Shown piece after piece: positions 1 to 10,001 of a DNA stretch of 64,000 nt (position 1 is its first letter; each line of letters starts with the position of its first letter). A program made the position numbers and the translations under genes. A model generated the notes under the pieces. The model did not search any database, had not been told where the DNA came from, and was given only the letters and a program-made list of their open reading frames with translations. The stretch is from Collinsella sp. zg1085 (GTDB taxonomy: Bacteria > Actinomycetota > Coriobacteriia > Coriobacteriales > Coriobacteriaceae). The stretch is taken from assembly GCF_018889955.1 (NCBI RefSeq), contig NZ_CP076545.1, forward strand, positions 1,302,001 to 1,366,000, in the 5' to 3' direction.

Positions 1-120
1 TGTGCCTAGCTATTCTGCGCCACATGGTAAATATAGCAGGAGCTATCGTGCTATACGTAAGCGAACAGCACTGCACCTATACCAATGCTGTTGCACAACA
101 CTCAACAGAAAATCGCGTAT

Positions 121-2292
121 TTATATGCTTCCCATCTGCAAATATGCCGATAAGCCACGTGCCTGAAACTCAGCTAGGTGATATGTCCAGAAGCGACTCT
201 CGCTGTTAAAGATGCGCGTGCGACCATGATTATCAACCAGAAGTGGTAAACGTGCACCATTGGTAGCAAGCAAAGCACGCTGCGTGTGTCGGCGCTCACA
301 GCTCGCGCACTGAGCATCGCAGGGTCCCTCTGCCGTCAGCACACAGTGCTCCATAACCATAAGCTCAAATGTGCCAGCAGCAACAATACCCACCGGCAAC
401 ACCGATGATAGCTGCGGCAAACAACGCAACATGGCAGGGGCATCAAGCTCTTCAGGAAGCCATAGACGTGTAGCACCACGTGCTGCCAAGGCGACCGCGC
501 TTGCACGATTCCACACAGACACTGGAGCCATGACTTCAAATGGTTTGCCAGCCTGAGCAAGCACTTCAATCTGTCCCAAGTTGCGCGCAACAAAAGCCCC
601 AGCGCGCTCCAAAAGCATCTCAAGCTCCGACAGGTCTTGGGGGCGAAACAGTTCATCAAGCACAACACTTACCTGCGAAAGATAGGGCTCCCAACGCTCA
701 AGCTCATCACGGAGCTGCCACGCATAAACAAACTGCTGCGCAAAGGAACTCTCCTCATCAATCTCTTCGGGAGCATGGCACAGGCGTACGGCATCTAGGC
801 CAGTGCTCACTGTTGAGTGGGCACGCGCATCACACAACGCACTTGACGGTACAGCCAGCTCTACGCAGCTCCGCCCCGTCTCAACCCGTATCTCCTCTAT
901 GACACGCCTCTGAAATGCGCCGCAACATGCACATGATTGCTCAGCACTCTCCATACACTGAGACTCATGCTCGGCTGTCTGCTCACCCAAGAGCCCAGCG
1001 GCATTCCACGCCGCGTGAAGACTCGCCACCGCCGCCTCTGCCTCAGCAATGAGGGCGGTATCACGCGTAAGATGCACCTTGCTACCCGGCTCAACTCGGC
1101 GCTTACAACGCAGTTTGACTAGCGTATGTGCAGCTACATCTACCGGAGTGACAATCATAGGCCAACGCGTTGGCACATCACTTGGTGCATCCTCGCCCGG
1201 CGTGGTACGAATTTCTAAGGTATCACCTGCTTGAACAGGCTCCTCAAATGCAATGCGTACCCACTCATGCCCCGTGTCTCTAACCTCACCAACACAGGCA
1301 CCCTGATTGCAAGCTCGCGCACGGCTCATAAGCTCAGAGCGAGCACGCACACCACGTGGATATACACTTGTGAATCCTCGGTTAAAGGAGCGCGCCAGCT
1401 GCATTTCTGTTTGAGCAAGAAAGGCTTCATCAAGCTCTATACCAGCTGCATAGCGGTCAAGAAGTGCTCGGTAGCTGCGCACAACGTTATAAACATAGTC
1501 GGCATGCTTCATGCGCCCCTCAATTTTAAGCGCGCCAACACCTGCCGCTGCCAACGCCGCCACCTGACGAATGCCTAAATAATCACGCGGGCATATAAGT
1601 TTTGCACCTAAGCTACGTGAGTGACGCGGCGCCTGAGCATCAACGAGTTCAACGCGACCCGCAAGCAACTCATTGGCTTCATTGACCAGCGCATAATCTT
1701 GGCGACAAGGCTGCGTACAATCACCCCGATTAGCATGCCGTCCGCGCCGCAAGGCCGAAAAACTACAAGCTCCTGAGTAACAAATGCAAATGGCTCCGTG
1801 CACAAAACACTCAATCTCAACTCCTGCTGCACAAAGCGCCGTAATTTCTTCAACCGAAAGCTCACGGGCGCAGGTTATGCGCGTAGCACCAAACATTGAT
1901 TGAGCTAACTTAACTGCTTCGGCTGACTGCACGCCAGCTTGTGTTGATATATGTATCTCAGCCTCAGGAAGCTGTTGAGAAAAACGCTGAGCAAGCCCTA
2001 TATCAGCCACAATTAAAGCATCTGCACCCGCATGTATGGCGCTACGCCCAAGTTGAAATGCTTCATCGAGCTCATTATCGTATACCAACACATTGAGTGC
2101 CACATATACTCGAACCCCGTGCTCATGCGCAACATGCACCGCTTGGCGCAACTCATTAAGGCTAAAGCCCACCGACCCTGCACGCGCATTGAATGCATGC
2201 AGACCCAGATATACCGCATCAGCACCAGCTGCAATAGCCGCTAAACACGCTTCAGGCGAGCCCGCTGGTGCTAAAAGCTCTGGAACATGCAC
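121..2292 (-). CDS. Peptidase U32 family protein, RlhA/TrhP-like RNA hydroxylase
   Basis: This 723-residue protein begins with the LLAPAG motif typical of U32 proteins and contains the family signature around ALKIEGRMK plus a cysteine cluster (CFVHGAICICYSGAC, later CTQPC) of the kind that binds an iron-sulfur cluster. The C-terminal half, with no protease-like motif, matches the long form of the family (RlhA/YdcP with a DUF3656-like extension) rather than the short TrhP form. Members once called collagenases are now known to hydroxylate tRNA U34 or 23S rRNA C2501 using prephenate. By length I favour an RlhA-like role, but which RNA is modified cannot be decided from sequence. The gene is divergent from the penicillin-binding protein gene next door. 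Confidence 0.85.
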   Translation of the reverse strand: MHVPELLAPAGSPEACLAAIAAGADAVYLGLHAFNARAGSVGFSLNELRQAVHVAHEHGVRVYVALNVLVYDNELDEAFQLGRSAIHAGADALIVADIGLAQRFSQQLPEAEIHISTQAGVQSAEAVKLAQSMFGATRITCARELSVEEITALCAAGVEIECFVHGAICICYSGACSFSALRRGRHANRGDCTQPCRQDYALVNEANELLAGRVELVDAQAPRHSRSLGAKLICPRDYLGIRQVAALAAAGVGALKIEGRMKHADYVYNVVRSYRALLDRYAAGIELDEAFLAQTEMQLARSFNRGFTSVYPRGVRARSELMSRARACNQGACVGEVRDTGHEWVRIAFEEPVQAGDTLEIRTTPGEDAPSDVPTRWPMIVTPVDVAAHTLVKLRCKRRVEPGSKVHLTRDTALIAEAEAAVASLHAAWNAAGLLGEQTAEHESQCMESAEQSCACCGAFQRRVIEEIRVETGRSCVELAVPSSALCDARAHSTVSTGLDAVRLCHAPEEIDEESSFAQQFVYAWQLRDELERWEPYLSQVSVVLDELFRPQDLSELEMLLERAGAFVARNLGQIEVLAQAGKPFEVMAPVSVWNRASAVALAARGATRLWLPEELDAPAMLRCLPQLSSVLPVGIVAAGTFELMVMEHCVLTAEGPCDAQCASCERRHTQRALLATNGARLPLLVDNHGRTRIFNSESRFWTYHLAEFQARGLSAYLQMGSI

Positions 2293-2465
2293 GTGGCCCC
2301 CTCTATCTAGTGCTATCTACTGTAAACCCATGAGGCATTATGCCGCAAAGGGACGGGAGCTGCCCGTGTTTCTTTGCCGATGCTCGACGAATACAGAGCC
2401 TTCTGACCAACAGATGCGGTAAAGTTTTACCATCTGTACCGCAAAACAGTTTTCCAGGAGGCGTT

Positions 2466-4595
2466 ATGGGTCCTCGCGAGCGTCAAACACGCCGCAATGC
2501 AAAAACGCATTCATTGGCTATGGTCATAGTTTCAATCTTAGGCTTTTTCCTGCTTGCAGGTGTTGCCTTTGGCATTGGCATGATGGCCAACATCAACCGA
2601 TGGCTATCTGATTTGCCTGATTACACCGACACAAACCAATACTTAGTGAGTGAGCCAACTAACGTCCTTGACGCAAACGGCAACCTCATAGCCAGCCTGT
2701 ATGTACAAAACCGTGAAGTAGTCGCACTTGAGCAAATCTCGCCCATTGTGCTCAAAGGCACCGTTGCCACCGAAGACGAGCGTTTCTATGAGCACGGTGG
2801 CATTGACCTTTTAGGCATTGGACGCGCACTGTTAGTGCAACTATCCGGTAGGTCTGAAGGTGCATCAACCATCACTCAGCAGCTTGTGCGCAATACCATT
2901 TTGTCTGAAGAGCAGTTTGATGTCACAATTGAGCGCAAAGTGCGCGAAGCCTTTATTGCCATCAAAATGGAAGAGCAGTTCTCAAAAGACGAGATTTTAG
3001 CCATGTATCTCAATACGATTTATTATGGCCATGGAGCCTACGGTATTGAGACAGCCGCGCGAACCTACTTCTCAAAGTCTAGCTCTGAGCTCAGCCTTTC
3101 CGAGGCAGCGCTGCTCATTGGTATTCCAAATGCGCCCGGTGTCTATGACCCCACAATTAACCCGGAGCTTGCCCTCAAGCGTCGCAACATCGTATTAGCG
3201 CGCATGCTAAAAAATAAGGTTATTAGCCAAGAAGAGCATGACGGAGCTCAGGCAGAAGAACTCAATCTTAACGTTACCAACATGCCGCAAAGTGGGTCGT
3301 TGGCTTACCCATATTTTTGCGATTATGTCCGCAGCTTGCTGCAAGACCAATTTACCACCGACATGATATTCAAAGGTGGACTGACGGTTAAAACAACCAT
3401 TGACCCCACAATTCAGGCAAAAGCTGAAGAAGCTGCGGTGAGCCGTCTTGAGGCACGCGGTGCCGATAATGTTGATGTAGGTCTTATCTCCATTGACCCT
3501 CAAACGGGCTATATCAAAGCTATGGTGGGCGGACGCGATTACAACGCAACTGATGCGCATGTTAACCATACACTAAGCCGCCGCTCTGCCGGTTCTGCAT
3601 TTAAGGGTCTCACTCTTGCAGCTGCTATTAAAGCTGGCATGAACCCCAATATTATGCTCAACTGCTCAAGTCCTATGACCTTCTCTAAAGGCGGTCGGAG
3701 CTTTACTGTACAAAACTACGGCAACCATGACTATGGCAACCGCACGCTTGCAAGCGCCACAGCTGTCTCATCTAACACCGGTTATATCCAGGTACAAGAA
3801 GTAATTGGCTACGGAGCAATTGAAAAGATTTGCTCAACGCTGGGCATTGATACTACCGACCCTGTGGCTGAGTTTAGAGGTCAGGATAACCTCACTATTG
3901 GTACCTGCAATATCACACCGCTTGAAATGGCTGAGGCCTATGCTGCGTTTGCAAATGGCGGCTACCATCGCGATGCCGTTGCCATTACAGAGATTCTGTC
4001 ACGCACTGGACAAACGGTCTACAAGCACCAAGACGACCCCAAGCAGGTTTTAACACCGGGTCAAGCAGCGGCTGTTACTCAGGTGCTGCGCGGCGTTATG
4101 CAGGGCGGCGGTACCGGTCAGGGTTATATGCCCAACATCAACCAGCCGGTAGCAGGTAAAACCGGTACAGCAGGTCATGGCGGTAAGACAACAGACGTTT
4201 GGTTTGTTGGCTATACACCCCAACTCTGCACCTCCATCTGGATTGGTCAGTCGGCAGGAAACTATCAAATCCGCTACTCAACAGCTGATTTACCGCTACC
4301 TATCTTTAAGAACTTTATGACCAGTGCGCTTGCTGGTGTTGAGCGCGCTGAATTCCCCTTGGGCGATACCCCAACGTATAAGGCAAATGCTGAATGGAAG
4401 TTCTCACATAACCCAGCTGAAGAAGAAGTTGAGGAAGAAGAAGTAACTGAGGAGACAACCACAGCCACCGATGGCACCGAGCCTGAAGGTGAAGTTGTTG
4501 AAGAGGTGCCCGCAACGCCAGCTACACCAGCACAACCGGCGGCACCAAATGAAAATAATTCAGCCCAAGAGGAGCCTGAGCAGCCAGAAGCATAA
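2466..4595 (+). CDS. Class A penicillin-binding protein (PBP1A-like)
   Basis: Bifunctional peptidoglycan glycosyltransferase/transpeptidase anchored in the membrane. From this start the protein is 709 residues. A longer open frame reaches back to 2340, but AGGAGG at 2456-2461 sits five bases before the ATG at 2466, so I choose that start. There is one membrane segment (about residues 17-41), then a GT51 domain with the EDERFYEHGG motif near residue 103 and the STITQQ and YLNTIYYGHGAYG motifs. The transpeptidase has SAFK (SxxK), SSN and KTGTAG. The C-terminal tail is rich in Glu, Thr, Pro and Ala, probably an extended linker in the cell wall. A perfect 12-bp hairpin follows the gene. Confidence 0.95.
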   Translation: MGPRERQTRRNAKTHSLAMVIVSILGFFLLAGVAFGIGMMANINRWLSDLPDYTDTNQYLVSEPTNVLDANGNLIASLYVQNREVVALEQISPIVLKGTVATEDERFYEHGGIDLLGIGRALLVQLSGRSEGASTITQQLVRNTILSEEQFDVTIERKVREAFIAIKMEEQFSKDEILAMYLNTIYYGHGAYGIETAARTYFSKSSSELSLSEAALLIGIPNAPGVYDPTINPELALKRRNIVLARMLKNKVISQEEHDGAQAEELNLNVTNMPQSGSLAYPYFCDYVRSLLQDQFTTDMIFKGGLTVKTTIDPTIQAKAEEAAVSRLEARGADNVDVGLISIDPQTGYIKAMVGGRDYNATDAHVNHTLSRRSAGSAFKGLTLAAAIKAGMNPNIMLNCSSPMTFSKGGRSFTVQNYGNHDYGNRTLASATAVSSNTGYIQVQEVIGYGAIEKICSTLGIDTTDPVAEFRGQDNLTIGTCNITPLEMAEAYAAFANGGYHRDAVAITEILSRTGQTVYKHQDDPKQVLTPGQAAAVTQVLRGVMQGGGTGQGYMPNINQPVAGKTGTAGHGGKTTDVWFVGYTPQLCTSIWIGQSAGNYQIRYSTADLPLPIFKNFMTSALAGVERAEFPLGDTPTYKANAEWKFSHNPAEEEVEEEEVTEETTTATDGTEPEGEVVEEVPATPATPAQPAAPNENNSAQEEPEQPEA

Positions 4596-4620
4596 ATCAG
4601 TTCCTTTAACTCCCGTTGAA

Positions 4621-4664
4621 AAACCCTATGCCCACCTTGTTATGGTAGGCATAGGGTTTAAGCT
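4621..4664 (+). terminator. Hairpin after the PBP gene
   Basis: AAACCCTATGCC (4621-4632) pairs perfectly with GGCATAGGGTTT (4648-4659); a short T-rich stretch follows. It lies between the convergent PBP and argR genes and could end transcription from either side, though the T tract is weak. Confidence 0.6.
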
Positions 4665-4707
4665 TTTAGCGTGGCGCTATAAATAACGCGTTTACCGGTC
4701 TTTATGT

Positions 4708-5151
4708 TTACAGTTCTTTGTTGGTGCTGCGAAGCTTGCCCATCATGGTTTCAAAGTGCTCGCCATGCTCTTCCGTGCTACAAACAACCAAAATGGTATC
4801 GTTGCCAGCCAAAGAACCCAAGGCATCTGGCAGCTCCGCCGCATCAATTGCGGCTGCAATACCCGATGCCGTGCCAGGCTGTGCCTGAATAACAACTAAG
4901 TTACCCGTACGCACCACATCAACAACCAGCTCAGACACCATGCGCTGCAGATGTAGGTCCTCTGCCAGTACATAAAAACCTTCGGGGAGCTTTTTTAAGC
5001 CCATATCGGCAATATCGCGCGAGACCGTTGCTTGTGTGCACCGATAATTACGTTCTTTGAGCTTGGTAACCAGCATCCGTTGCGTGCGCACATTATTGCT
5101 TCTAACAATATCTCTAATTGCTTCTTGTCGATCATTACGTCGTTTTGCCAT
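4708..5151 (-). CDS. argR: Arginine repressor ArgR
   Basis: 147 residues, the usual ArgR length. The N-terminal winged helix contains the TQATVSRDIADMGLKK recognition region. The C-terminal oligomerisation/arginine-binding domain has GTASGIAAAID and the AGNDTILVV motif (family consensus G-DDT). ArgR hexamers repress arginine biosynthesis and activate catabolism when arginine binds. AAAGGATG precedes the ATG. Upstream (5185-5202) is an AT-rich stretch containing TATTCATAGCATACATA, only loosely like an ARG box, so autoregulation is possible but not shown. No arginine genes lie nearby except an arginase-fold gene 37 kb away. Confidence 0.93.
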   Translation of the reverse strand: MAKRRNDRQEAIRDIVRSNNVRTQRMLVTKLKERNYRCTQATVSRDIADMGLKKLPEGFYVLAEDLHLQRMVSELVVDVVRTGNLVVIQAQPGTASGIAAAIDAAELPDALGSLAGNDTILVVCSTEEHGEHFETMMGKLRSTNKEL

Positions 5152-5325
5152 GGCTGCACATCCTTTTATATCGGGGATTCGCCTTATTCATAGCATACAT
5201 AAAAGTGGGTTCTCATAAGGTTTGAAATTGGTAATTTTATTCGATTTAACGTTTCAATAAACAAGCACACTCATTCACACAACAAATGTCAAGAAGCGCT
5301 ATTCATCCGCACATGCGCTACCTGG

Positions 5326-6396
5326 CTACGAGATACAGACATGCCCAAACGGCAACGAAGCAAAAAGTTTTGAGAACATGTACTGCAAACGAGCACGCGC
5401 ATAGCATGCTGCCGATGAGCGACGCGCTATAGGCGTAAACATCAAACCAAAGTCTTTTGATGAAGCGTGAAGCAATTCAATAGATTGCTGCGTTGAGGGA
5501 GCATCTATTATTTCCTGCACCCGATGACGGCGCTCAAGGGAGGACACCCTACCTTTACCGAGGCACATATTATCGATGCACTGAATAATATGCTGAAGAT
5601 GCAGGCGATGAACTGCTTCAAGACAGCTTCTATCTTGCACAAGATTCCACTGACAAACAAACTGTAAAAGCTCACGATGGTGCTGCTCAACAAGCTCAAA
5701 ACAGTGTGGCTGTGCTGGCCGTGCTGCAGGGTCGAGCAGGCGTTCGTGATAGGAGATGTCACCCGCTACTACTGCGCACTGAACATAAGGAAGAAGATAC
5801 AAAAGCCCTTCAAACGCATCCTGCGGCTTTGACATAGAGCTAGTACGAGCCTGCATTGCTTCTTGTATACGTGACGTACGCAGCAACGTACCTCTTATAC
5901 CTTGCAAAACTCCCTCTGCAATAAGCGAAATGCTTGCCGCTAAAAATGCTTGCTGTTTGCTATACACCTGTGATTGTGGCAGCAAGACACGCGAATGTAT
6001 ATCGCCTGTTGCCTCTATATCAAGCGAACGTGCAGGGATAAGCATGTCACCCTGATACTCGTGCACCTTATCCAGCATTGCCTGAAGTTCATGCGGTGCA
6101 AACCATGCATGCTGATTAAGAATCATACAATAGTCGCCATATGCCTGCTCAAGTGCCAGCTCTATAGCCTCAGCCATACTGAGCTTGCTTGCCTCAACAA
6201 TGTCAACACGAATATCGTGCTCAACGTATCGGGCAAAAACAGGAGCAAGTGATGTATCAGTTTGTACCAGTAACACTTGCAACTCACGGCAGCTTTGAGC
6301 CAGCATGCTCTCGATGCAACGCATATCTTTATCTGCGGTTGCATCAAAGACGATAACGATTGAAACCTGAGCTCGTTGTGAGCGCCGATGAGACAA
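5326..6396 (-). CDS. GT2-like glycosyltransferase-fold protein, catalytic DxD not evident
   Basis: 356 residues; the start is a TTG with AGGAGG six bases upstream. The first 120 residues have the outline of a family 2 GT-A domain: VSIVIVFDATADKDMRCIESMLAQ, a central ALEQAYGDYCMILNQHAWFAP block and repeated hydrophobic strands. Family 2 enzymes normally carry a D-x-D metal site where this protein has LNQH, so activity through the usual mechanism is doubtful. The rest is helical with no recognised domain. It stands alone between argR and truA, with no other polysaccharide genes nearby. It may be a degenerate transferase or a protein that uses the fold differently. Confidence 0.55.
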   Translation of the reverse strand: MSHRRSQRAQVSIVIVFDATADKDMRCIESMLAQSCRELQVLLVQTDTSLAPVFARYVEHDIRVDIVEASKLSMAEAIELALEQAYGDYCMILNQHAWFAPHELQAMLDKVHEYQGDMLIPARSLDIEATGDIHSRVLLPQSQVYSKQQAFLAASISLIAEGVLQGIRGTLLRTSRIQEAMQARTSSMSKPQDAFEGLLYLLPYVQCAVVAGDISYHERLLDPAARPAQPHCFELVEQHHRELLQFVCQWNLVQDRSCLEAVHRLHLQHIIQCIDNMCLGKGRVSSLERRHRVQEIIDAPSTQQSIELLHASSKDFGLMFTPIARRSSAACYARARLQYMFSKLFASLPFGHVCIS

Positions 6397-6475
6397 GCTA
6401 TGCCTCCTGTTCTTTAGCTATTTGCATGGTAGCCCAATATTTGGGCGCCGCATTTCAGCTAAGGCTCACAGCACA

Positions 6476-7327
6476 TCAAGAACAGAGGGACAACACGCCT
6501 TCATCATAGGACACACTCATAAAGCACAAACCTTGTGCCGGAGCAGTAGGACCTGCAGCACGGCGATCGCGCGCCGCAATAATCTCAGCCATCCACTGAG
6601 GAGAACGGCGCGCGCTCCCAACTTCAACCATGCTTCCTACGATAGTGCGCACCATTGAATGAAGAAAAGCATTTCCGCAAATTGTAAATGCCAAAATATT
6701 GGTACTCATAAGCTCGTCGTGGCTCCACGATGCCGAAAAAACCTCACGGCAGGTAGGCTTTCCGAGCGCTGACGTGCTCTTGCAAAAGCTCTTAAAATCC
6801 TGCTCACCAATCAGATATTTACAAGCCTCTTGCATAGCATCTATATCCAAAGGAGAACGATGCCACCAAATAAGTGGCGCCCCTAAAACTGGACGCGCCT
6901 CACCTGTTGCAATGCGGTATACATAGGTACGGGCACGCGCATCAAAGCGCGCAGAAAACCCAAGCGGAGCATGAAACACTTCCTGGATACCTATATCGTC
7001 GGGCAAGAGCGCAGCCATCGCACGCATCCATCGACTACGTGAAATGGAAAGCTCTGGTGCCAATGCAGGAAAGCTAATATATTGTGCTGCAGCATGTACT
7101 CCTGCATCGGTACGTCCCGCGCAGGTCAGCTCAACAGGGCGGCGCAAGAAGGTTTCTAACGCGCTTGTCAGCTCTCCAGCAACTGTTGTTTGCCCTATTT
7201 GCACGGCAAAGCCAGCGTAGGCACTCCCCTGATAGGCAAGCTTAAAAACAATGGTTCCTACAGCGCAAGCAGCGTCTTGTATATCTTCTGTCGCATGAAT
7301 AGACGCCTGAGCGCATAAGCTGGTCAT
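6476..7327 (-). CDS. truA: tRNA pseudouridine synthase A
   Basis: Converts U38-U40 of the tRNA anticodon arm to pseudouridine. The protein (283 residues from this start) has the catalytic aspartate in CAGRTDAGVHA, the KLAYQGSAYAGFAVQ N-terminal motif and the C-terminal FLHSMVRTIVGSMVEVG block. An upstream in-frame start at 7405 would overlap the preceding gene by 82 bases. The ATG at 7327 instead forms an ATGA overlap with the stop of the ECF gene and is preceded by AAAGG, so coupled translation is likely. Pairing of truA with ECF transporter genes is common in Gram-positive genomes. Confidence 0.95.
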   Translation of the reverse strand: MTSLCAQASIHATEDIQDAACAVGTIVFKLAYQGSAYAGFAVQIGQTTVAGELTSALETFLRRPVELTCAGRTDAGVHAAAQYISFPALAPELSISRSRWMRAMAALLPDDIGIQEVFHAPLGFSARFDARARTYVYRIATGEARPVLGAPLIWWHRSPLDIDAMQEACKYLIGEQDFKSFCKSTSALGKPTCREVFSASWSHDELMSTNILAFTICGNAFLHSMVRTIVGSMVEVGSARRSPQWMAEIIAARDRRAAGPTAPAQGLCFMSVSYDEGVLSLCS

Positions 7328-9864
7328 ACCAAAGGCCTTTCGAGCAAAACGGTGAGAAGCACCGCAATACCGCAGAGTGAGATACCGCACCAGAGCATGA
7401 GCCACTCACGGTGTGAAAGTGGCTTTGCATTATAAGGTATCACGGTCTGTGGACGATAACCTCGCGCCTCAAGCGCCTCACCAAGATAATCGGCACGACG
7501 AAGCACCGCAAGCGCGACCGGAGCAACAATATCAAGCGCTGAGCGCACACGAACCAAAAACCTGCCATCACGCAAACGTGCACCACGAGCACGAGCTGCA
7601 AGCGCGACGCGTTGATATTCTGTTCCCATGAGCGGCATATATTGAAGCGCAATTCCCAAAGCTAAACTCAAGTGCTGTATTGGCACCCCAACATGAACCA
7701 GAGGATGTAACAGACGAGCACATGCATCTGCCACGTGTGTTGGCGTAGTAGTATCAGCAATACGCAAGGCAAAAAGTGCAAGAAGCCCTATCCGCAACAG
7801 CGCCATGAAGCTCCTCAATCCCGCAGCAGGATTGATACCGAACAAGCCTCCAAAAGATATAGGAGCGCCACCATCAAGCACAAGCACGCTTCCGATTAGC
7901 GCGAGAAGCATTACCCAAGCAACAGGTGCTAATCGACTCAATTCCTTGAAAGGACGCACGCGCGAGCGCAGCCATAATACAACAAGCACTAAAGCGCCGA
8001 GCACAAGCGTAGATATGCTAGGTGCAATAATGCAGGTAATAGTTGCTAGTAAAAACAATATAAGTGCCACGCGGCTATCACAAGCAGCCGTATCGTTAGC
8101 ATATGCGGTATTGCTTGAAGAGTTCTGCTTTGTACTCAACAAGCCGAGATTCTGGGCAGGGTTACTCGATTTCTCTTTGAAATGAGACCTTGTTGTAAGA
8201 CGCTCTAGCTCCTCAACATGCACAGGGTCACACATTGGCTCGCAAAGCTCTGCAAACGGTGATAACAAACCCGCCTGATGCCATAGTTCATCATGTTGAA
8301 GCAAAAACGACGGAGTGCCCTGCCAACTCATTGACCCTGCGTTCAGCAAACAAATCTTTGATACATATGGTAGCCATTCGGCAAGGTCATGGCTCAAAAC
8401 AAGAATTGCTACACCTGTGGCCCGCAAGGTTTCAAGCGCTTGAATCAAATCGGCTTTACCTGCTGCATCAAGCCCTGCTGTTGGTTCGTCTAATATGCAA
8501 ACAGGAGCGCCCAGCGATAGCACTGAAGCTATACCCACCCGTCGAAGTTCACCACCTGAGAGCTGCAGGGGATGTCGCAGATAATAATCAGGGTGCACGC
8601 CCATAGCCTTAGCTGCTACGTCCATGCGCCTCATCTGTTCTTCGTGCGAGCAGCCAAGGTTTTGCGGACCTACCAGCAACTCCGCCTCAACCGTATCGCG
8701 ATATAGTTGGTTTTCGGGGCGCTGCATAGCATATGCCACCTCGCCTACATGCACCGGTCTACCTTGCAGCTCAACACTACCCTCGCTTGGTTCCAAAAGC
8801 CCAGCTGCAAGTGCTGCCAAACTTGATTTTCCCGCACCTGATGGACCTGCAAGCAAACACATCTCTCCTGGATACAAGGTAAGTGAAATATTGTTGAGCG
8901 TTTGAAGTGATGCATCTGGGTAAGTAAAGCTCACGTTTTTTACTTCAAGAAGTGGAGGTACTTTAGCGTCCTGCCCGCAAGTAGGCTGAGATACAAGAGC
9001 TTGTGCTGTATCAGCGCTTAACTGGGTGAATTGCGCTGATGAAGGCTGCAAATCATCGTGTGCGCTCCCACTCACACGTGCCAACCGAAGTGCCTCAACC
9101 ACGTGTTGAGCCTCTTTGCCGCAAAGTCGTGCTCGCCACGCCTCGGCGCGCGGACTCACACCCGCAATTGCCGACCAACGCGCTCTATCACTAGCACATA
9201 CAGCAGGGTTTCCCTGCCAAAACAAACGACCTGCTTCTAACACAACAAGGGTGTCTGCACAGGCAAAATCAGCTGGGTCATGTGAGATAAGCACCACACC
9301 TAAACCCTGCTCATGAGCAAGCTGCACAAGCAACTTGCGAAGCGTTGGGCGCAAGCACGAATCAAGCATGGTATTTACTTCATCGAGCACTAAATAGCGT
9401 GGGTTTCTCGCTAAAGCATCAGCCAACACCAAACGCAGCATCTCGCCACCTGAGAGCTGACTTACCATACGCGATTCAAAACCAGCAAGACCTACCCGCG
9501 ATAGCGCTTCGGTAACCCGTGAAATTGTTGTGCGCTCGTCTAATCCCTGAAATCGCGGACCGGCTGCCACTTCCTCTGCAACCTGAGTTGCAATAATTTG
9601 CTGTGCTGGGTCTTGCTGCACCGATGCTACAAGTGAGCGCACAGTTGCACGCGCGTCCTCACTACGCGCAGGGTCGATGCCCTCAAGCTCAAACATACCG
9701 GGCTTCACAAGAAGTGCTCCTGTCATAATGCGTGCCAATGTTGACTTACCAGAACCATTTGCACCGGCAATCACCATGAGCTCGCCCGGTGAGAGCTTAA
9801 GCGAAATGTCGTCAAGCACGCGGTTTAATGCTGTTTCATAGCTGAGATGCTTTAATTCGAGCAA
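7324..9864 (-). CDS. Fused ECF transporter module: two ABC ATPases plus EcfT
   Basis: An 846-residue fusion of three parts usually encoded separately. Domain 1 (about 1-235) is an ABC ATPase with GANGSGKST, LSGGEM and a Walker B reading LVLDEVNT. Domain 2 (about 305-525) is a second ATPase with GPSGAGKSS, LSGGEL and ILDEPTAGLD. The C-terminal part (about 605-846) has several hydrophobic helices and the two EcfT coupling motifs of A-R-G type (AARARGARL and ALEARGYRP). The module powers vitamin or metal uptake by binding a substrate-specific EcfS protein. No EcfS lies in the window, so it probably serves S components elsewhere. Domain 1 has VNT where ATPases usually have PTS/PTA, so the two sites may be unequal. 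Confidence 0.9.
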   Translation of the reverse strand: MLELKHLSYETALNRVLDDISLKLSPGELMVIAGANGSGKSTLARIMTGALLVKPGMFELEGIDPARSEDARATVRSLVASVQQDPAQQIIATQVAEEVAAGPRFQGLDERTTISRVTEALSRVGLAGFESRMVSQLSGGEMLRLVLADALARNPRYLVLDEVNTMLDSCLRPTLRKLLVQLAHEQGLGVVLISHDPADFACADTLVVLEAGRLFWQGNPAVCASDRARWSAIAGVSPRAEAWRARLCGKEAQHVVEALRLARVSGSAHDDLQPSSAQFTQLSADTAQALVSQPTCGQDAKVPPLLEVKNVSFTYPDASLQTLNNISLTLYPGEMCLLAGPSGAGKSSLAALAAGLLEPSEGSVELQGRPVHVGEVAYAMQRPENQLYRDTVEAELLVGPQNLGCSHEEQMRRMDVAAKAMGVHPDYYLRHPLQLSGGELRRVGIASVLSLGAPVCILDEPTAGLDAAGKADLIQALETLRATGVAILVLSHDLAEWLPYVSKICLLNAGSMSWQGTPSFLLQHDELWHQAGLLSPFAELCEPMCDPVHVEELERLTTRSHFKEKSSNPAQNLGLLSTKQNSSSNTAYANDTAACDSRVALILFLLATITCIIAPSISTLVLGALVLVVLWLRSRVRPFKELSRLAPVAWVMLLALIGSVLVLDGGAPISFGGLFGINPAAGLRSFMALLRIGLLALFALRIADTTTPTHVADACARLLHPLVHVGVPIQHLSLALGIALQYMPLMGTEYQRVALAARARGARLRDGRFLVRVRSALDIVAPVALAVLRRADYLGEALEARGYRPQTVIPYNAKPLSHREWLMLWCGISLCGIAVLLTVLLERPLV

Positions 9865-9931
9865 TTCGCCCCCTCCCCCTGATGCTTGTGCTTATTTTTG
9901 AGCACGCATACCCGTGTAGGCTTGCAGCAAA

Positions 9932-9981
9932 GAAAAAAGGCTCATGTGCCACAAAAGCAAGCGCTTAGCAGCACACGAGCC
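9932..9981 (-). terminator. Intrinsic terminator of the transketolase operon
   Basis: Read on the minus strand, an 11-bp stem (GGCTCGTGTGC with GCACATGAGCC, one G-U pair) is followed by TTTTTTC. It lies just past the stop of the downstream transketolase subunit. Confidence 0.85.
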
Positions 9982-10001
9982 CTAAATTAGATTTGATAAA
10001 T

